The position numbers and the translations under genes are program-made. 64,000 nucleotides of DNA from Halichondria panicea (lineage: Eukaryota > Porifera > Demospongiae > Suberitida > Halichondriidae), in assembly GCF_963675165.1 (NCBI RefSeq), contig NC_087392.1, positions 5,021,942-5,085,941 of the forward strand, given 5' to 3'. This document shows positions 43,601 to 55,368 of this stretch, piece after piece. The notes below the pieces were generated by a model. It made no database searches, had not been told where the DNA came from, and worked only from the letters and a program-made list of their open reading frames with translations. The number at the start of each line of letters is the position of its first letter. Position 1 is the first letter of the stretch.

Positions 43601-46327
43601 TCCAATCTTGGCTGTAAGTATTGTACCCATTCATTCTTATAATCATAAAACTGTCCCTGAATTTGACTATAATTATATAGCATGCATGAGTGCATGTATT
43701 AAATTTAAAATAAAGTTGTTTTACATTATTATTAGGCGAGCAAACAACTTGAGAAACACTCCCTCACGCGTGACTGAGGCTCGTCCCATGCATATAGTAG
43801 CGACGGTACTGCAGGAGAGCTCAGCGACCGGATATCCGTCTGGTGTCTGTCTGTCTCTCAGTTCAAGCTTTTTAGCGTGGCGATCGCTGCATTTAGTGTG
43901 ACGATCGCTAATGATCATTTGTATTACATGCATGGAAGTAGTTTTTAATTTCGCAGGTTTTTATGTTAAAGTTTCGATTAAAAGCAAGCAAAGCTAAGAA
44001 GGTCAGAAGCTTGAACCTGCATGTTGGCCTATATGTAACATGTGGCTTTGACCCGAGGGTATAGCTACACTACATCGCCAATTTAGGTTTGCACTTCAGT
44101 GCTCTATCACAACAAATTTTTTTTTATGGTCAACATACGTACACTTATAAATCCTGACATTGATCCACTTGGGCAGGCCATGCAGTTTCAATGAGCAACC
44201 CCGGCCTCCCACAGAAGTCATGCTGATTGAATAAGACAATATACGTACATGCACACAGTTTGCACGCTTCACAAAATTAATTGGTCTCTCTCTCTCTCTC
44301 TCTCTCTTGTCTATACACAGGTCTCAAGGTTGACTTTACTAGCATGACAGACTCCATTGAAGCAAGTTCTCTTGGCTATAAAAACAACTATATCCAAGTT
44401 TACAGCAACAGTTGGGGACCAAATAACAAGGGTTTCTTTGTAGAAAAACCAGGAATACTGCTTGAAAATGTGTTAAAAAATGCAGTCAAAAGGGTAATTT
44501 ATTTAGCACTCACACACCAAATAATGTGTATAGAGTGTCTGACTCTGTTTATAGGGTCGTGATGGGAAGGGCTCCATTTTCGTGTGGGCTTCTGGGAATG
44601 GTGGATGGAACTATGATTCTTGTGCTGCTGATGGCTATTCTTCCAGCATCTACACTATTGCAGTGGGGTCAGCAGATCAAACCGCTGGTCAAGCAAGCTA
44701 CGATGAACAGTGTGCTGGAAAGATGGCCGTCACTTATTCATTCAACTCAAGAACATTCTCAGATGATGATTCTTATGACCCTTTCGACCAAATTGTGAGT
44801 AATATATTAACATAGACTATATAAGTGCATAACTGTGCCATATATAATTATGCAGTACACCACGACTCTGAATGGGGAATGTACAGACGACTTTACTGGC
44901 ACTAGTGCTTCTGCACCTCTAGTATCAGGAGTCATCACTCTGGCACTACAGGCAAAGTGTGTTACCTTACTACTCCTTTGCATGCATGCATGGAATATTG
45001 ATAGAAATTACGGCTATGGCTGATAATTGGTTTGATATATAGAGTAGTTTGAAAACATGCATGCATGCTTTATTTATCATGCTCTAGTGGCTTCAAACGC
45101 ATGATTTTGTAGTCATGAGCTGACGTGGAGAGATGTGCAGTACTTGCTAGTTTACACATCCAACATTGACCCTCTCACTGATGGGGAATGGACAGTGAAT
45201 GGAGCAGGGCGTAAAATCAGTCACAAGTTTGGCTTTGGAGCTATTGACGCTGAGGCATTTGTAACTCGAGCCAGAAATTGGATTACTGTTCCTTCACAGA
45301 TTTCCGAGACCTTAACAAGCCATCAAACCTCTGGGTAATCCTATACGTAACTATACTATGCCAGTTTTGGGGGGCTGATAAGTGTGCCGCAAGCAATATA
45401 ATTATACTCACTGTTTTATGCACTTTCACATTTAGAAGTGCTCGCTTTGGACAACCTCTTACGATGCAATTTATAGTATCGAACACGAACTCAAGCGTTC
45501 ACTTCCTGGAGCACGTGGTTTTGACGGCTTCATTAAGAATAGAATATGTACAAAGATACATAATCACGGACTATTATAGGTTCATTAAGTATGAAGCCAT
45601 AGATGAAGCTTCGGTGAAACGCTGGTTACAAGACCCTCATCCTCGCAGGGGGGACATCATGATTGAACTCACTTCACCACAGGGAACAACTTCAACTCTT
45701 CTTCCATACAGAAATTATGATTTTGTCAATTCTGACGATGAAGGATATGCTTACCACCTTTGGCCCTTCATGTCTGTTCACTATTGGGGGGAGAATCCGG
45801 TCGGAACCTGGACAATGAATGTTACGTTCAAGTCTTCCAGTGGTAATGTTAGTGTATCAAATATGGACCTTGCACTTTATGGTACATCCAGTACACCTCA
45901 AGCTGTAGCAAATATTCCTCAGGTGTGTGACGAAGCATGTGCTAGAGGTTGCTATGGAGATGGTCCTAATGCGTGCGATGTGTGCAAAGATTTTCGTATT
46001 GTATCTACGCTGGAATGTGTCACTACTTGCCCAAATAATACATATGTATACAGGGGATCGTACTGCAATGGTACCAAAACATTATTACCTTTTGTTGCTA
46101 TTACTAATAGTACTTCTAAAAACATATCGGTAACGGTATCGGCATCAAATTCTTTAGCTATTGCTGTTGGTACTTCAATGGGGCTGGTCGGACTTCTTGC
46201 CCTAGTGTGTATAGTGGTCACATGCATTGCGGTATGCTTGTGTGAAAAGAAAAAGAATGAACGGGGAAATCGACTAAGATATCATGTGCTTCAGTCGGAG
46301 GATGACACTTCATCTGTTCCTGTATAA
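40616..46327 (+). CDS. Furin-like proprotein convertase 1 (11 exons, complete)
   Basis: Exons: 40,616-40,840; 41,795-41,914; 41,994-42,086; 42,667-42,775; 43,162-43,199; 43,445-43,613; 44,321-44,493; 44,555-44,794; 44,856-44,956; 45,113-45,334; 45,436-46,327 (793 residues). Residues 1-28 are a weak signal peptide; the prodomain runs to about 146 with ARKRF near its end. The kexin/furin-type subtilase domain has the catalytic Asp in SIMDDG (about 181), His in RHGTSC (223), oxyanion Asn in WASGNGG (324) and Ser in GTSASAP (406). A P domain, a cysteine-rich segment (658-712), one transmembrane helix and a cytosolic tail with YHVL and an acidic SEDD cluster follow, as in trans-Golgi furin. It should cleave secretory proproteins after basic sites. 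Confidence 0.92.
41215..41470. repeat. Dispersed repeat (SINE-like candidate) in furin 1 intron 1
   Basis: The block from ttgtgcgagcagatgtgatg to gtgcggcataatta recurs with changes at 46,730-47,100, 56,385-56,745 and, in part, 63,840-64,000. Longer copies begin with a ctcttgcagctaccaatagctag-type segment and end with a cggcataatta-type segment. The copies at 41,215 and 56,385 are in corresponding introns, so those two are duplicates; the others look independently placed. Confidence 0.5.
42328..42578. mobile_element. MITE-like element, family B, in furin 1 intron 3
   Basis: It runs from tcgtatagcgcaaaattttc to attccgcgctacagtata; the ends are imperfect inverted repeats (tatagcgcaaaatttt with aaaattccgcgcta). 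A matching copy is in the same intron of furin gene 2. Confidence 0.7.
43043..43122. mobile_element. MITE-like element, family A, truncated, in furin 1 intron 4
   Basis: It has the left end taccgtatagtgtgtaattt and half of the interior up to ccacgaatattttaccc, then stops. Furin gene 2 lacks it at the equivalent place. Confidence 0.6.
44286..44309. repeat. (CT)n tract before furin 1 exon 7
   Basis: About 12 CT units lie just upstream of the exon 7 acceptor. The matching tract in furin gene 2 has grown to about 45 units. Confidence 0.9.
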
Positions 46328-47110
46328 GATTGGACTAAACATTTTACAGACTTTATACGCGTAGAACTAATTAATGTATAATCCTTCCATTTATATGATT
46401 TAGAGTACCTAAATATTCAAGATAGATATGTGATTTTGTGCCTAATTTTAAAAAGAACATGTTGAGAAGAAAAAAATTAATGGTCAAATGAAAGCACCGC
46501 AGGTGCTGATGCCTCGGTGGAGGTGCCAAAGCTACATAACATAAAACTACTAATAGCTAGCTTTTATACAATGATTGATTATAATTATCATGATAAATTT
46601 TGCTGCATGCAATCATAGATTGAAGAACTCTTCAATCTATGATGCAATCAACCGAATAGTGGGTAATGATCGACCATGATTGTTGTTAAAAACGATCGAT
46701 GCCAAAAGTTCAAGTCTAAAATTAATGGCTGCAAGTCAGCAGAGCCTTGCAGCTCTCTGCTCACTCTTGCAGCTACCAATAGCTAGCGTTCTAGTGCAGA
46801 GCTAACTACTAAGTAGAGTAGTAACACTCGGTGAACAAGTTTTGCTACGGACTCTTCTGAAAAGGCTGCAATAGCATTCCAAGTAAGCAAAACTGGGCAT
46901 AACTCGAGAACGAAGCATTATTTTGCAAATCCACGAATTAAAATCCAAGTAAACATGACTAGAAGCCTATAGAAACTCTTACTTGCACTTGATTCATCCT
47001 TGAGCAGCTGTAGCGGTCTACACACACACACACACAGACACACAAACACACTACCGTATACCTCGCTTGCGCATGCGCACCGAGGCATAATTAGCATAAA
47101 AATGGATTTA
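46328..47110. repeat. Intergenic region holding a dispersed repeat copy (46,730-47,100)
   Basis: It contains the SINE-like repeat described at 41,215, with a (CA)n interruption at 47,021-47,035, followed directly by a furin exon 6 fragment. The stretch 46,328-46,500 is furin 3' flank. Confidence 0.5.
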
Positions 47111-47279
47111 TACATGCACCCTCGAGGAGAGATTGCCATGGCAAAAGATAACAATCAGTGGAGTGGGGGTGGCCTATATAACTCCAATCTTGGCTGTAAG
47201 TATTGTACCCATCCTTAAAATTGATTCAACTGTCCCTAAATTTGACTGTACAGTATAGACATGCATGCATGAGTGCATG

Positions 47280-47488
47280 TACCGTATAGCGGGTAATTTT
47301 CGGGAGACAAAATATTCGTGGTTCAGCAATATTGAGACATTTCGTGGGTAATATTTTCGTGGTTGCTGCTTGCACTGTAGGTAAAGGTAGGCAAGGTCGC
47401 TTCATTTGTGGGTAAAATATTCGTGGTCAAACCTTCAACCACGAATACCACGAATATTTTTCCCCACGAAAATTACCGCTATACGGTA
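47280..47488. mobile_element. MITE-like element, family A, complete
   Basis: It begins taccgtatagcgggtaattt and ends aaattaccgctatacggta; the interior carries the gcttgcactgtaggtaaagg block also seen at 2,351 and 25,016. Confidence 0.75.
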
Positions 47489-48045
47489 AAAAGTACGTTT
47501 AAACACTATTTTTACTATATAATTATGGTCAACATAAACTGATGTTGATCCACTTGGGCAGGCCATGCACTTTCAATGAGCAATCTGGCCTCCCACAAAA
47601 TTCATAAGACTACCTTAAGGTGACATAATTATTTTCACAGGTAGATTTGTTTGCATTTTTACAGTTTTGTACATTTTGCGGTATAATTTTTTGCGAAATG
47701 TCGATCTGGATACATTAAACAAGAGGGCGGCCAATTATTTGCGAGTACTAATTTTTGCGATTTTACTCTCATTGGCAGAAATAGCAGAAATTAATACACG
47801 CGAAAATATGTCACCAGCTAGCGTGACAGACTCCATTGAAGCAAGTTCTCTTACACTGTCAACTAAAAGTGTGCATGCATGCAATACACGACATTTTAGG
47901 GTGCTTAGCACACTTCATTTTTTTTTTTTTTTTTTTTTTTTTTCATAGCTCTTCCATTTTGGGGCTAAGAAGAATTACATGTACAAAAGAATAATAATAA
48001 TAATAACGAGGAATCATGCAGGCAAATAAGTCATGTGTAGTTAGT

Positions 48046-51000
48046 TCATGGGTGTGGTGGGACCAGGGACTCGCTTGTCACTAGGTCGATAGGGGGCTGT
48101 CTGGTGGCGTGCCCTTGGCTTGATCGGGCCCCCCTAATGCACATGATGGCTGATCTGAGGAGAGAGAAGGACAGCCTGCATCTGATCCATCCCATGGTGG
48201 TGCTGTAGGGCTGATCCCATTTTGTTGACAGGAGAGACGCCAATCTCTTGTAGGTGGAGGTAGCGGCACGTCCAAGGCCCCCAGTACTTGACAGGATGAG
48301 GGGAGTGAAGGTCGAGTTTTCTACATCTCTGATTCGTTGGTCATAGGCTCTCTTCTTTATGTTTTCGTGCTTGCGGTAGGTTGTGGATAGTTGCGGTTGC
48401 CTGTTTGAGGGAGCGTACGGGTTGAACACCCTAACATCAAAAAATGCTCTCTCAAACCTGCTTCCCCAAAAACCATCTGCTGCCACGTCTAATCTGGCAC
48501 CATCTTGTGTATTGGCAGATGCACCTGACAGAATTTCGCCGGTGATGGGTTGTAGATGTGGTTCTATGGCGACATTGTGGCAAACTTCTGACATGAGGTT
48601 GGCCGTGAAGTCTCTGATCTCGTTATGCCTTATGGAGGGATAGCCACCTTTGGCACATGATAACGCGTGTTCCACTGAGAAGTTGGTGCCACAAGCGCAT
48701 GTGATTGGGGTGCCATTGGGTTGCCACCCATATCTGAGTGCTAGTGCGTCTCTGAAGGCAGCTTTGTGCAGTGCTAGGCCAAATTCTTCCACAGGTAGTA
48801 CTGTTAACCAGTTTGAGGCTCCCTTTTCCTGGGATAAGATCATAGCTCGTTGGAGGTTAGGTGGTAGGTTTGACTTGAGCTGGTCTGCAGAAGTGACGTT
48901 TAGCTCCCTTTTTCTTTTTTTGACCTCTAACTTTGCTGTAAACTGCTCTGTGAGAGCCTCGTGTGTATAGTCCAGGCTTCCGTTTAGTATGAGGTTGTAG
49001 AGGGGCGCAGAGATTTGTTTGGAGGCAGAGTAGGCCGAGTCTGACAGAGTTGTTGGGTTGATGACCCCTATTCCACCTAGCCTAGCTGGAAGTTCCAGCA
49101 GGTCCCTTTCTGTGTCATTGGGGGCTGCTCTTCCACACAGGGCTGGGAGTAATTTTGTCCTTATGATGTCTTCCAGTGGTTGTAACAGTGGGCCAATGTT
49201 TGGGGTGGTTCTCGCTAGGTACGTCCATTTACCTACAATGCCGTGGGTGAAAGCGGCATAAGCGGCTTGAGGGTGGGTGTTCGCAATGATCGACAATTTT
49301 TTCAGTTCCTCTGACCAGGTCTGCACTTTATCTCTGACGAATGACTCTGTGAATTCCTGGCTTCCAAGAGGGGATCCTAAGTGTGGTTTCCCAATTGTGG
49401 TGATGTTGATTTGTGTGTCTTCGAAAGTTGTTTGGGCTTCTGAGAGTTGGCTGGCTTTTACTATCAGATGAGTTTTAGAGGCGTTGACCATGTATCCATA
49501 GGCAGGGCCAATGTTGGTCAGCTCCTCCCACCATCTGTGAAGAGCAGGGATGTCACTAGTGGCAGCAGCGTCATCAGCGTACCATGCCTGGGTGACTTCT
49601 ACGGACTGGTTAACTCTGTCCATTAGGGGTTTCAGGGCGATGGCGTACATGGGCATTGCCAATGGGTCACCCTGGGTGGTGCCTTCCTGGGATAACAGAG
49701 TGGATCCATCGACGAACAGTTCCGTATCCTGGCGGTAAGTATTAATGAGAATGGTTGAAATGGATGGACAGAGGACCCTGACATTTCTAAGTGCCGTCTG
49801 GTGGTTTAGAGAGTTGAATGCATTGCTAGCATCGACTAAAAGTACCGCGTTTTCTTCTTTAGAATTAAATGCGAGGTTCATAGCATGGACTGCAGCCTCA
49901 GTACCAGCCGTTTGGCCTGCACAAAGTTGGGTAGAGCCAGCAGCGTCTTGGATATCATCACTTGTGACTGTGAGTACGGCCTTGGCAACGATTCTGCGAA
50001 CTGTCTCGCAAATTCCGATAGGTCGCACACCTGGGTTCTTGTTGAGAGCTATTAAACGACAGGCCAAGAGTGGACTGAGTCCTTCAGGGTCGACAAAGGT
50101 CGTGCAGATCTTTCTGGTTAGAGGGGCTAATGAATGGCAAATATCATCGGAGGCAGACTTAAAGGAGGTACATATCCTCCTCCATCCATGTGCGTCAATC
50201 CCTGAAGGCCCGGCTGCTCCTTTAGTGCGTAGGGCTGCTGAGCGTATGGTCTTCCCATAGATGCTGTCAAAAATAATAGGGTGGAAGGCTGGTGGATCGT
50301 TCACCTTATCCACGAGGGTGGTTGGGTCCACTGGTTGGCCTGAGGGGTGTTTAGATTTCAGAATGTCCAGGACAGATTGTGACTCGTCACCGTGCGAGAG
50401 AGCGGTATCGCTCAAGTGCAGAACACCCCCTCTACTTCCTTCAGAGATGAGTCTCAGGGCCGCCTTTGTGTTCCCTTTCAACATTAAGTTTGAAAAAGCA
50501 CGAGCGAGCTGGTCTGGTTCTTCTTGGGGTCTCTTCCTTGATCCTAACCGCTGCTGAATGGTCCTGCCTTCTAGCAGGAGGTTGTCGAAGTCCCCTGCTT
50601 TTCATGTTTTTAGGCGTCTCTCTAGGCAGGTAGTGTGATCACGGGATTTGGAGGAGCGACTTGGTTTCTGTAAGAGCAGGATGCTCATCGTGGTAACTGC
50701 TTTTAGGGCGACTGATTCCAGTGCTGAGCCCTCTGCATAGCTTCTGAAAAGGCGAGATAGTTCGCTTACAAAGCTTTTGCCGGCCTTTCCCGATGGAACA
50801 GAGAATATGTTTCTCTTCCAGTGTACCACTTCTGAGTAAGTCTTGTTTAGTTGCTGGGTGAAGGACTCAGGGTCAATCTCCCCCCAGATGAACTGTGGTT
50901 CAGCCATTGGGTCGTAGTTGGGGAGTGTGGTAGGCTCGAATGGGAGAGAGTTGCTTGGCAGGTTACTTGAGTCATCTTGGGAATCATCTTCACTATCCTC

Positions 51001-51195
51001 GATTCTGGAGCCGTTGGGGGAAGGTGGTTGAGGAGGTGGATTTTCATGGTCTGGTGGGTCGGGTGGGTCAGGTGGGTCAGAATTTTCGCACTTTCCCAGA
51101 CGAAGGGGGAGACAATTGGTACACGATCTTTCCAGTTTGGCGCATTAGCAGTTCCTGCATTTACCGGTTCGATTGCAACGACAGCAGCAAGGCAT
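48046..51195 (-). pseudogene. Reverse transcriptase polyprotein of the retrotransposon (two in-frame stops)
   Basis: The frame runs from an ATG at 51,195 to 48,046 with stops at 51,145-51,147 (TAA) and 50,602-50,604 (TGA). The first part has a cysteine cluster (CNRTGKC, ERSCTNCLP) and a proline/aspartate repeat. The 812-codon open part (50,484-48,046) has the reverse transcriptase blocks LIALNKNPGVRPIG, AFNSLNH, EGTTQGDPLA and the catalytic AWYADD. A knuckle-like CACG...HALSC, then RHNEIRD and RLDV...FFDVRVF follow, resembling the restriction-like endonuclease end of the R2/NeSL group. No apurinic-type endonuclease is seen. The clade is inferred. Confidence 0.8.
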
Positions 51196-51429
51196 TTTGG
51201 TTGAGTTTGAGTGCGTCAAATATTATGTCCTTGTACTCTGTTCTCTCTCGAACCTTTGGTCAGTTACCATCAATGAAGCTTTGGTCTAATTGTTCAATTG
51301 TATAGCTTCTACTCTTTGGAGTAGGCCAAAAGATAAAGTAAATTGGGGCTACTATTCTTTTGAATAGGCCAACAGAAAAAATAAAAACAAAACAAAAAAT
51401 AAATAATAAAAAATAAGAAGATAACCTCT

Positions 51430-51690
51430 CCCACTCAGTCTCAGTCTCTCAGCAGCAGCTTTCAGTCTCTCAGTTTCTCAGCAGTCTCTTTCAGGTCTCT
51501 TTCAGCAATCTCTTAGTCTCTCAGGTTTCTCAGCAGTCTCAGCAGTCTCTCAGGTCTCTCAGCTCAGCAATCTCAATCTCTCAGTTAATCTCTCAATCTC
51601 TCAATCTCTCAGTCTCTCAGTCTCTCAGTCTCTCAGCAGTGTTTCTCAGCAACAGTCTTTCTCAGCAACAGTCTTTCTCTTTCTCTTCAA
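51430..51690. repeat. CT-rich tandem region at the retrotransposon 5' end
   Basis: The plus strand shows many tctctcag/cagcagtctc units over about 250 bases. On the element strand this is CTGAGAGA-rich and lies upstream of the coding region, where tandem promoter or UTR repeats occur in some non-LTR elements. Confidence 0.8.
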
Positions 51691-52990
51691 GGTACGTAGA
51701 GTAAGCCTGTCAATGTTAGGGCTCCCGGATCTTATCTGTTGACTTCTGAGAATTTATGTTCCGTACTTCAAGGGCTTAAAGCTTGCTATTTACCGATCCA
51801 AACAGTTTTGCCGCGCACTTCATTTTTTACAATGTGTATAATATAGCTATAAAAACAACTGTATCCAAGTTTAATACACAGCAGCAGTTTGGGACCAGGT
51901 GACAAGGGGTCCATTGCCAGAAATTGGATCCTCCACAGATTTCCCAGACCTTGACAAGCCGCCAAACCTACGGGTAAGCCTATACGTACCCGATTTTTGT
52001 GGGCTGATAAGTGTGCAGCAATAAAGCAATACTATTTTATTCATTTTCACATTTAGAAGTAGTGCTCGCTTTGGACAACCTCTTACAATGCAATTTATAG
52101 CATCGAACACGACCTCAGGCATTCAGTTCCTGGAGCATGTGGTTTTGACGGCTTCATTAAAAATAGAATATGTACGAAGATACACAATCACGGACTATTA
52201 TAGGTTCATTAGGTATGAAGCCACAGATGGAGCTTCAGTGAAACGCTGGTTACAAGACCCTCACCTTCGCAGGGGGGACATCATGATTGAGCTCATTTTA
52301 CCACAGGGAACAACTTCAACTCTTCTTTCATACAGAAATTATGATTTTGTCAATTCTGACGATGAAGGATATGCTTACCACCTTTGGCCCTTCATGTCTG
52401 TTCACTATTGGGGGGAGAATCCGGTCGGAACCTGGACAATGACTGTTACGTTCAAGTCTTCCAGTAGTTATATTAGTGTGTTTAATGTGGACCTTGCACT
52501 CACGTCCATGCAGTACACCTCAAGCTGTAGCAAATATTCCTCAGGTGTGACAAAGCATGTGCTAGAGGTTGCTATGGAGATGGTCCCAATGCGTGTGATG
52601 TGTGCAAAGATTTCGTATTGTATCTACGCTGGAATGTGTCACTACTTAATATGTTTGTATACAGGGGATCGTACTGCAATGGTATACCAAAACAGATTCT
52701 GTAGTTACTAATGCTATTGGTCAACAGGTGATGACATAACAGCATCGGAATCAAGTTCTATAGTTACTAATGCTATTGGTACTGCTTCAATGGGTGACGA
52801 CATAACAGCATCGGAATCAAGCTATTGGCACTTCAATGAGACTGCTTGGACTGCTTGCCCTAATTGTGTGTATAGTGGTCACATGCATTGTGGTATACAA
52901 GTGGAGAAAGAAAAAGAATGAACGATGAATTCGACTAAGATATCCCGTGCTTCAGTCGGTGGATGACACTTCATCTTTTCCTGTACAATA

Positions 52991-53555
52991 GGACTATAAA
53001 ATGTACAGACTCTACGCAGAACTATAAACCTAGCTTCCATTTTTATGATTTAGATTAGAGTGTCCAAATTCAAAGCATTCCTTGAAGAAAAATTAATGGT
53101 CAAAAGTATATAATTTATTAAAGTGACACAAAGTATAAAAATGGAACTAAACTCCTCCCCCATTCGTTTATAACCAGGGACTCAGTCTTTCAGTCATGTA
53201 CTCAACTTGATTGAGATGCTCTTTGGTTTAATTCTATATACACTTGAGGTCAATTAGAGTAGCGTTATTTCTGCTTTTTGGTTTTTGCTTTTAAAATTGC
53301 ATGCCAGGACAAAATTAATAGGCTTTTAAAGAGCTACAAAATATACAGTCATACAATAAAATTGGCTCCAGTTATATCAAAAATCGATTGAGATGACACG
53401 CAGTACTCAAAAACGCATCAATAAAAACGAAAATAAAAAATCTAGCTGATCAACTTATAATTGGACTGACAGCATGTATGGTATACAGGTATAATTGTGA
53501 TTGATTTGATCTATGAAAATAGAGTGTTACACGTAGATAATAAGTCACAAGATAA
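52991..53555. other. Furin 3' flank, non-coding
   Basis: It is similar to 61,690-62,299 downstream of furin gene 2 (gtcaattagagtagcgttatttctgc and other segments). No exon is supported. Confidence 0.5.
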
Positions 53556-54526
53556 TTATTCTTCTCTGAGCAGGGCGGTTGGGTTAGAGCACTTGCATAA
53601 CTCCACAACTCTCTTCAGTAGTCCACGCATGAAGCCAGCAAACCATCATGGAAATAAATATAATTCTTGGCTTGCATGGGTTTTACCGGTTTGCTAACAC
53701 TATAATATAGTTGGAGTCTTTATGCAATTATACAAGCCGACCACAGTTCTATAATGCTTTCTAGATTATGAGTATATACACACCTCTGCCCCAATGAAGC
53801 CACTGTCCCCGGAGTCCATCAGGTGAGGGAAGGGGCTCACGTTCAACACAGAGTAACCTGTATCAAAATAGCGTAATATACCCTTCCTTCCACAGAGCTC
53901 AAACTAGAGAGCTTTATATATAATTATACTATAGAAATGACCATTTTTTTGTAATGAGTATATCAACATTTATAATTATGCATGGACGTTTTCAGGAATG
54001 CACTCCTGACGCTTGTAATCAATGGTTCGGGGACTCTTTCAGTTGCCATAACTTAATAAAGAGACCTTTTAAATGGTGTCAAACAAAGTTCACATTTGGG
54101 ATTACTAATATTGGCCTGATAGATCTAGATCTTATAGCCCATGGTCCAAGGCCGAAAAATGACAAAATTAATTATAACCCCCACCAAATTTTGGATTTAA
54201 ACACGTATCATGAAAGGTAAGTATTTTAAGATTTTGAAATATTTTAATACTAAAGTTATGGCTGTTAAAACTACACCCTCCTGCATGTTTAAACCATAAC
54301 TTAAATCCCATGCATGTATTCTGTATTCAACTGATCTACAATACAGCGTATAAAGTCTCACTGAAACGGCCCACCAAGCACTCCTCATAAAACAGTACAG
54401 CCAACAGAGCATCGTCTTGTATAGCCTGCACATGGGGAAAATCATATCTACATGTAATATAACAGTACGTACTGTATAGGTAGCTTACTAAGTCTCAGCT
54501 TAGCATGGGACAGTGCCATAGCCTTC
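53556..54526 (-). pseudogene. MCMDC2-like gene, last exons, copy 1 (splice site lost)
   Basis: Minus-strand blocks: 54,489-54,526 (KAMALSHAKLRL), 54,362-54,425 (AIQDDALLAVLFYEECLVGR), 53,784-53,857 (YSVLNVSPFPHLMDSGDS) and 53,556-53,642 (FAGFMRGLLKRV to NPTALLREE-stop). The ALSHAKLRL plus DDALLAVLFYEE pattern is the C-terminal helical end of the MCM AAA+ module, and the following segment resembles MCMDC2 (family knowledge). The last exon has lost its AG acceptor (TGG instead of CAG), and the first block does not join the second in phase with the simplest sites. It may be a decayed duplicate. Confidence 0.5.
54020..54290. repeat. Dispersed GCCATAACTT repeat, in copy 1 of the MCM-like intron
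   Basis: It shows the same motif order as 21,690-21,930 and matches 62,755-63,060 in the equivalent intron of copy 2. Confidence 0.55.
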
Positions 54527-55082
54527 CTGTAGTATACACAGAGAGATCAAGAAAAGGGATTATTAAAACTTTCCTCTCACTTGAAATGCACATAAATAAA
54601 TCATACTGCATGTATAACAACGTATAACTGTACAAGTAATAGTTGTACCATGGGTTGTGATGCATGCATCATGCCATATACTGAGCACTGGATTGCTTTG
54701 ATCTGCCCACTCACTGGGCAACAAGTATTGCTGTTATCCAACCCATTTACAACTGAGTAGTAGTAGTAAACACTCTTTGATCCTGCCATGCACACATTTT
54801 GTGTGGGTGTGCTTGCACTTAACAAACCACATCTACAACTTCACACAACCCAGTTCCAATGTGGTCCGGTAGTTTTGATTGGATACTGAAGAATAATCTT
54901 CACAATGTGATCCTAGTGTCACAGTAGTGATCTATAAAAAAGCTAACCCTGCATGACTACAGCCAATGTACGCACCCTAGCAGGGTACGTGCATGGATTG
55001 TACCCTGGAGTATCCTGAGAGTTTCAATGGATATTCCTCAGTGTCAGAGCACATCATGGTACACCATACTATAAACTATACT
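54527..55082. other. Intergenic region, nothing supported
   Basis: No further MCM-like exons were found going upstream on the minus strand, and no plus-strand exon is supported. Short frames have no motifs. Confidence 0.4.
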
Positions 55083-55222
55083 CAGAGGAGGTAGTCTACG
55101 TACAGGCGCGGTGCAGCTCAGTAATTATCCGCCCACGCACCGCCCATGTCATATGTTTGCTGAGACTCTGAGATCAGAGGCTAATTGCTTGAGCTGCACC
55201 GCGCCTGTCGGACCTCCTCAGA
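55083..55222. mobile_element. Inverted-repeat element with CAGGCGCGGTGCAGCTCA arms
   Basis: The left part gaggaggt...acaggcgcggtgcagctca is complemented by tgagctgcaccgcgcctg...acctcctc. The element is about 140 bases and could fold into a hairpin. A half copy lies at 36,048-36,115. Confidence 0.75.
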
Positions 55223-55368
55223 AAGGTCAATTTAGAGTACATTCACGGCTTCTAAAAGTTCCCTGTGCAGTTGTCTGAAAGAATGTTAAGGAATTCATCA
55301 CCTGGGCCCAGTACAGTTCTGCTGCAAATGAGTAGCTACGAGTGTGAATGATCTGAACAACCCCAGGC

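Larger units (their letters stand above)
47924..51815 (-). mobile_element. Non-LTR retrotransposon, about 3.9 kb, with poly(A) end and 13-bp target duplication
   Basis: On the minus strand the order is: CT-rich 5' end (51,430-51,690 as read on plus), a long broken frame with zinc-finger-like cysteines, reverse transcriptase and a C-terminal zinc-knuckle plus endonuclease-like region, a short 3' UTR, and a poly(A) tail seen as T at 47,918-47,943. The direct repeat cacttcatttttt occurs at 47,911-47,923 and 51,816-51,828. These are signs of target-primed reverse transcription. The insertion site is inside the furin pseudogene exon 7 region. Confidence 0.88.
47126..52990 (+). pseudogene. Furin-like convertase copy, decayed and split by a retrotransposon
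   Basis: Recognisable pieces in order: exon 6 (47,126-47,193, with the CGVGVAY region damaged), exon 7 start (47,815-47,852), exon 7 middle (51,846-51,905), the end of exon 10 (51,913-51,973) and exon 11 (52,056-52,990). Exons 8 and 9 with the catalytic Ser are gone. The P domain (52,088-52,490) is open over about 130 codons, then a small replacement shifts the frame; the tail region contains a local duplication. It cannot encode a protease. Confidence 0.85.

Noticed and set aside
48383-51305. Several plus-strand frames of 60 to 171 codons
   Set aside because: They are shadows of the minus-strand reverse transcriptase frame and have no domain of their own.
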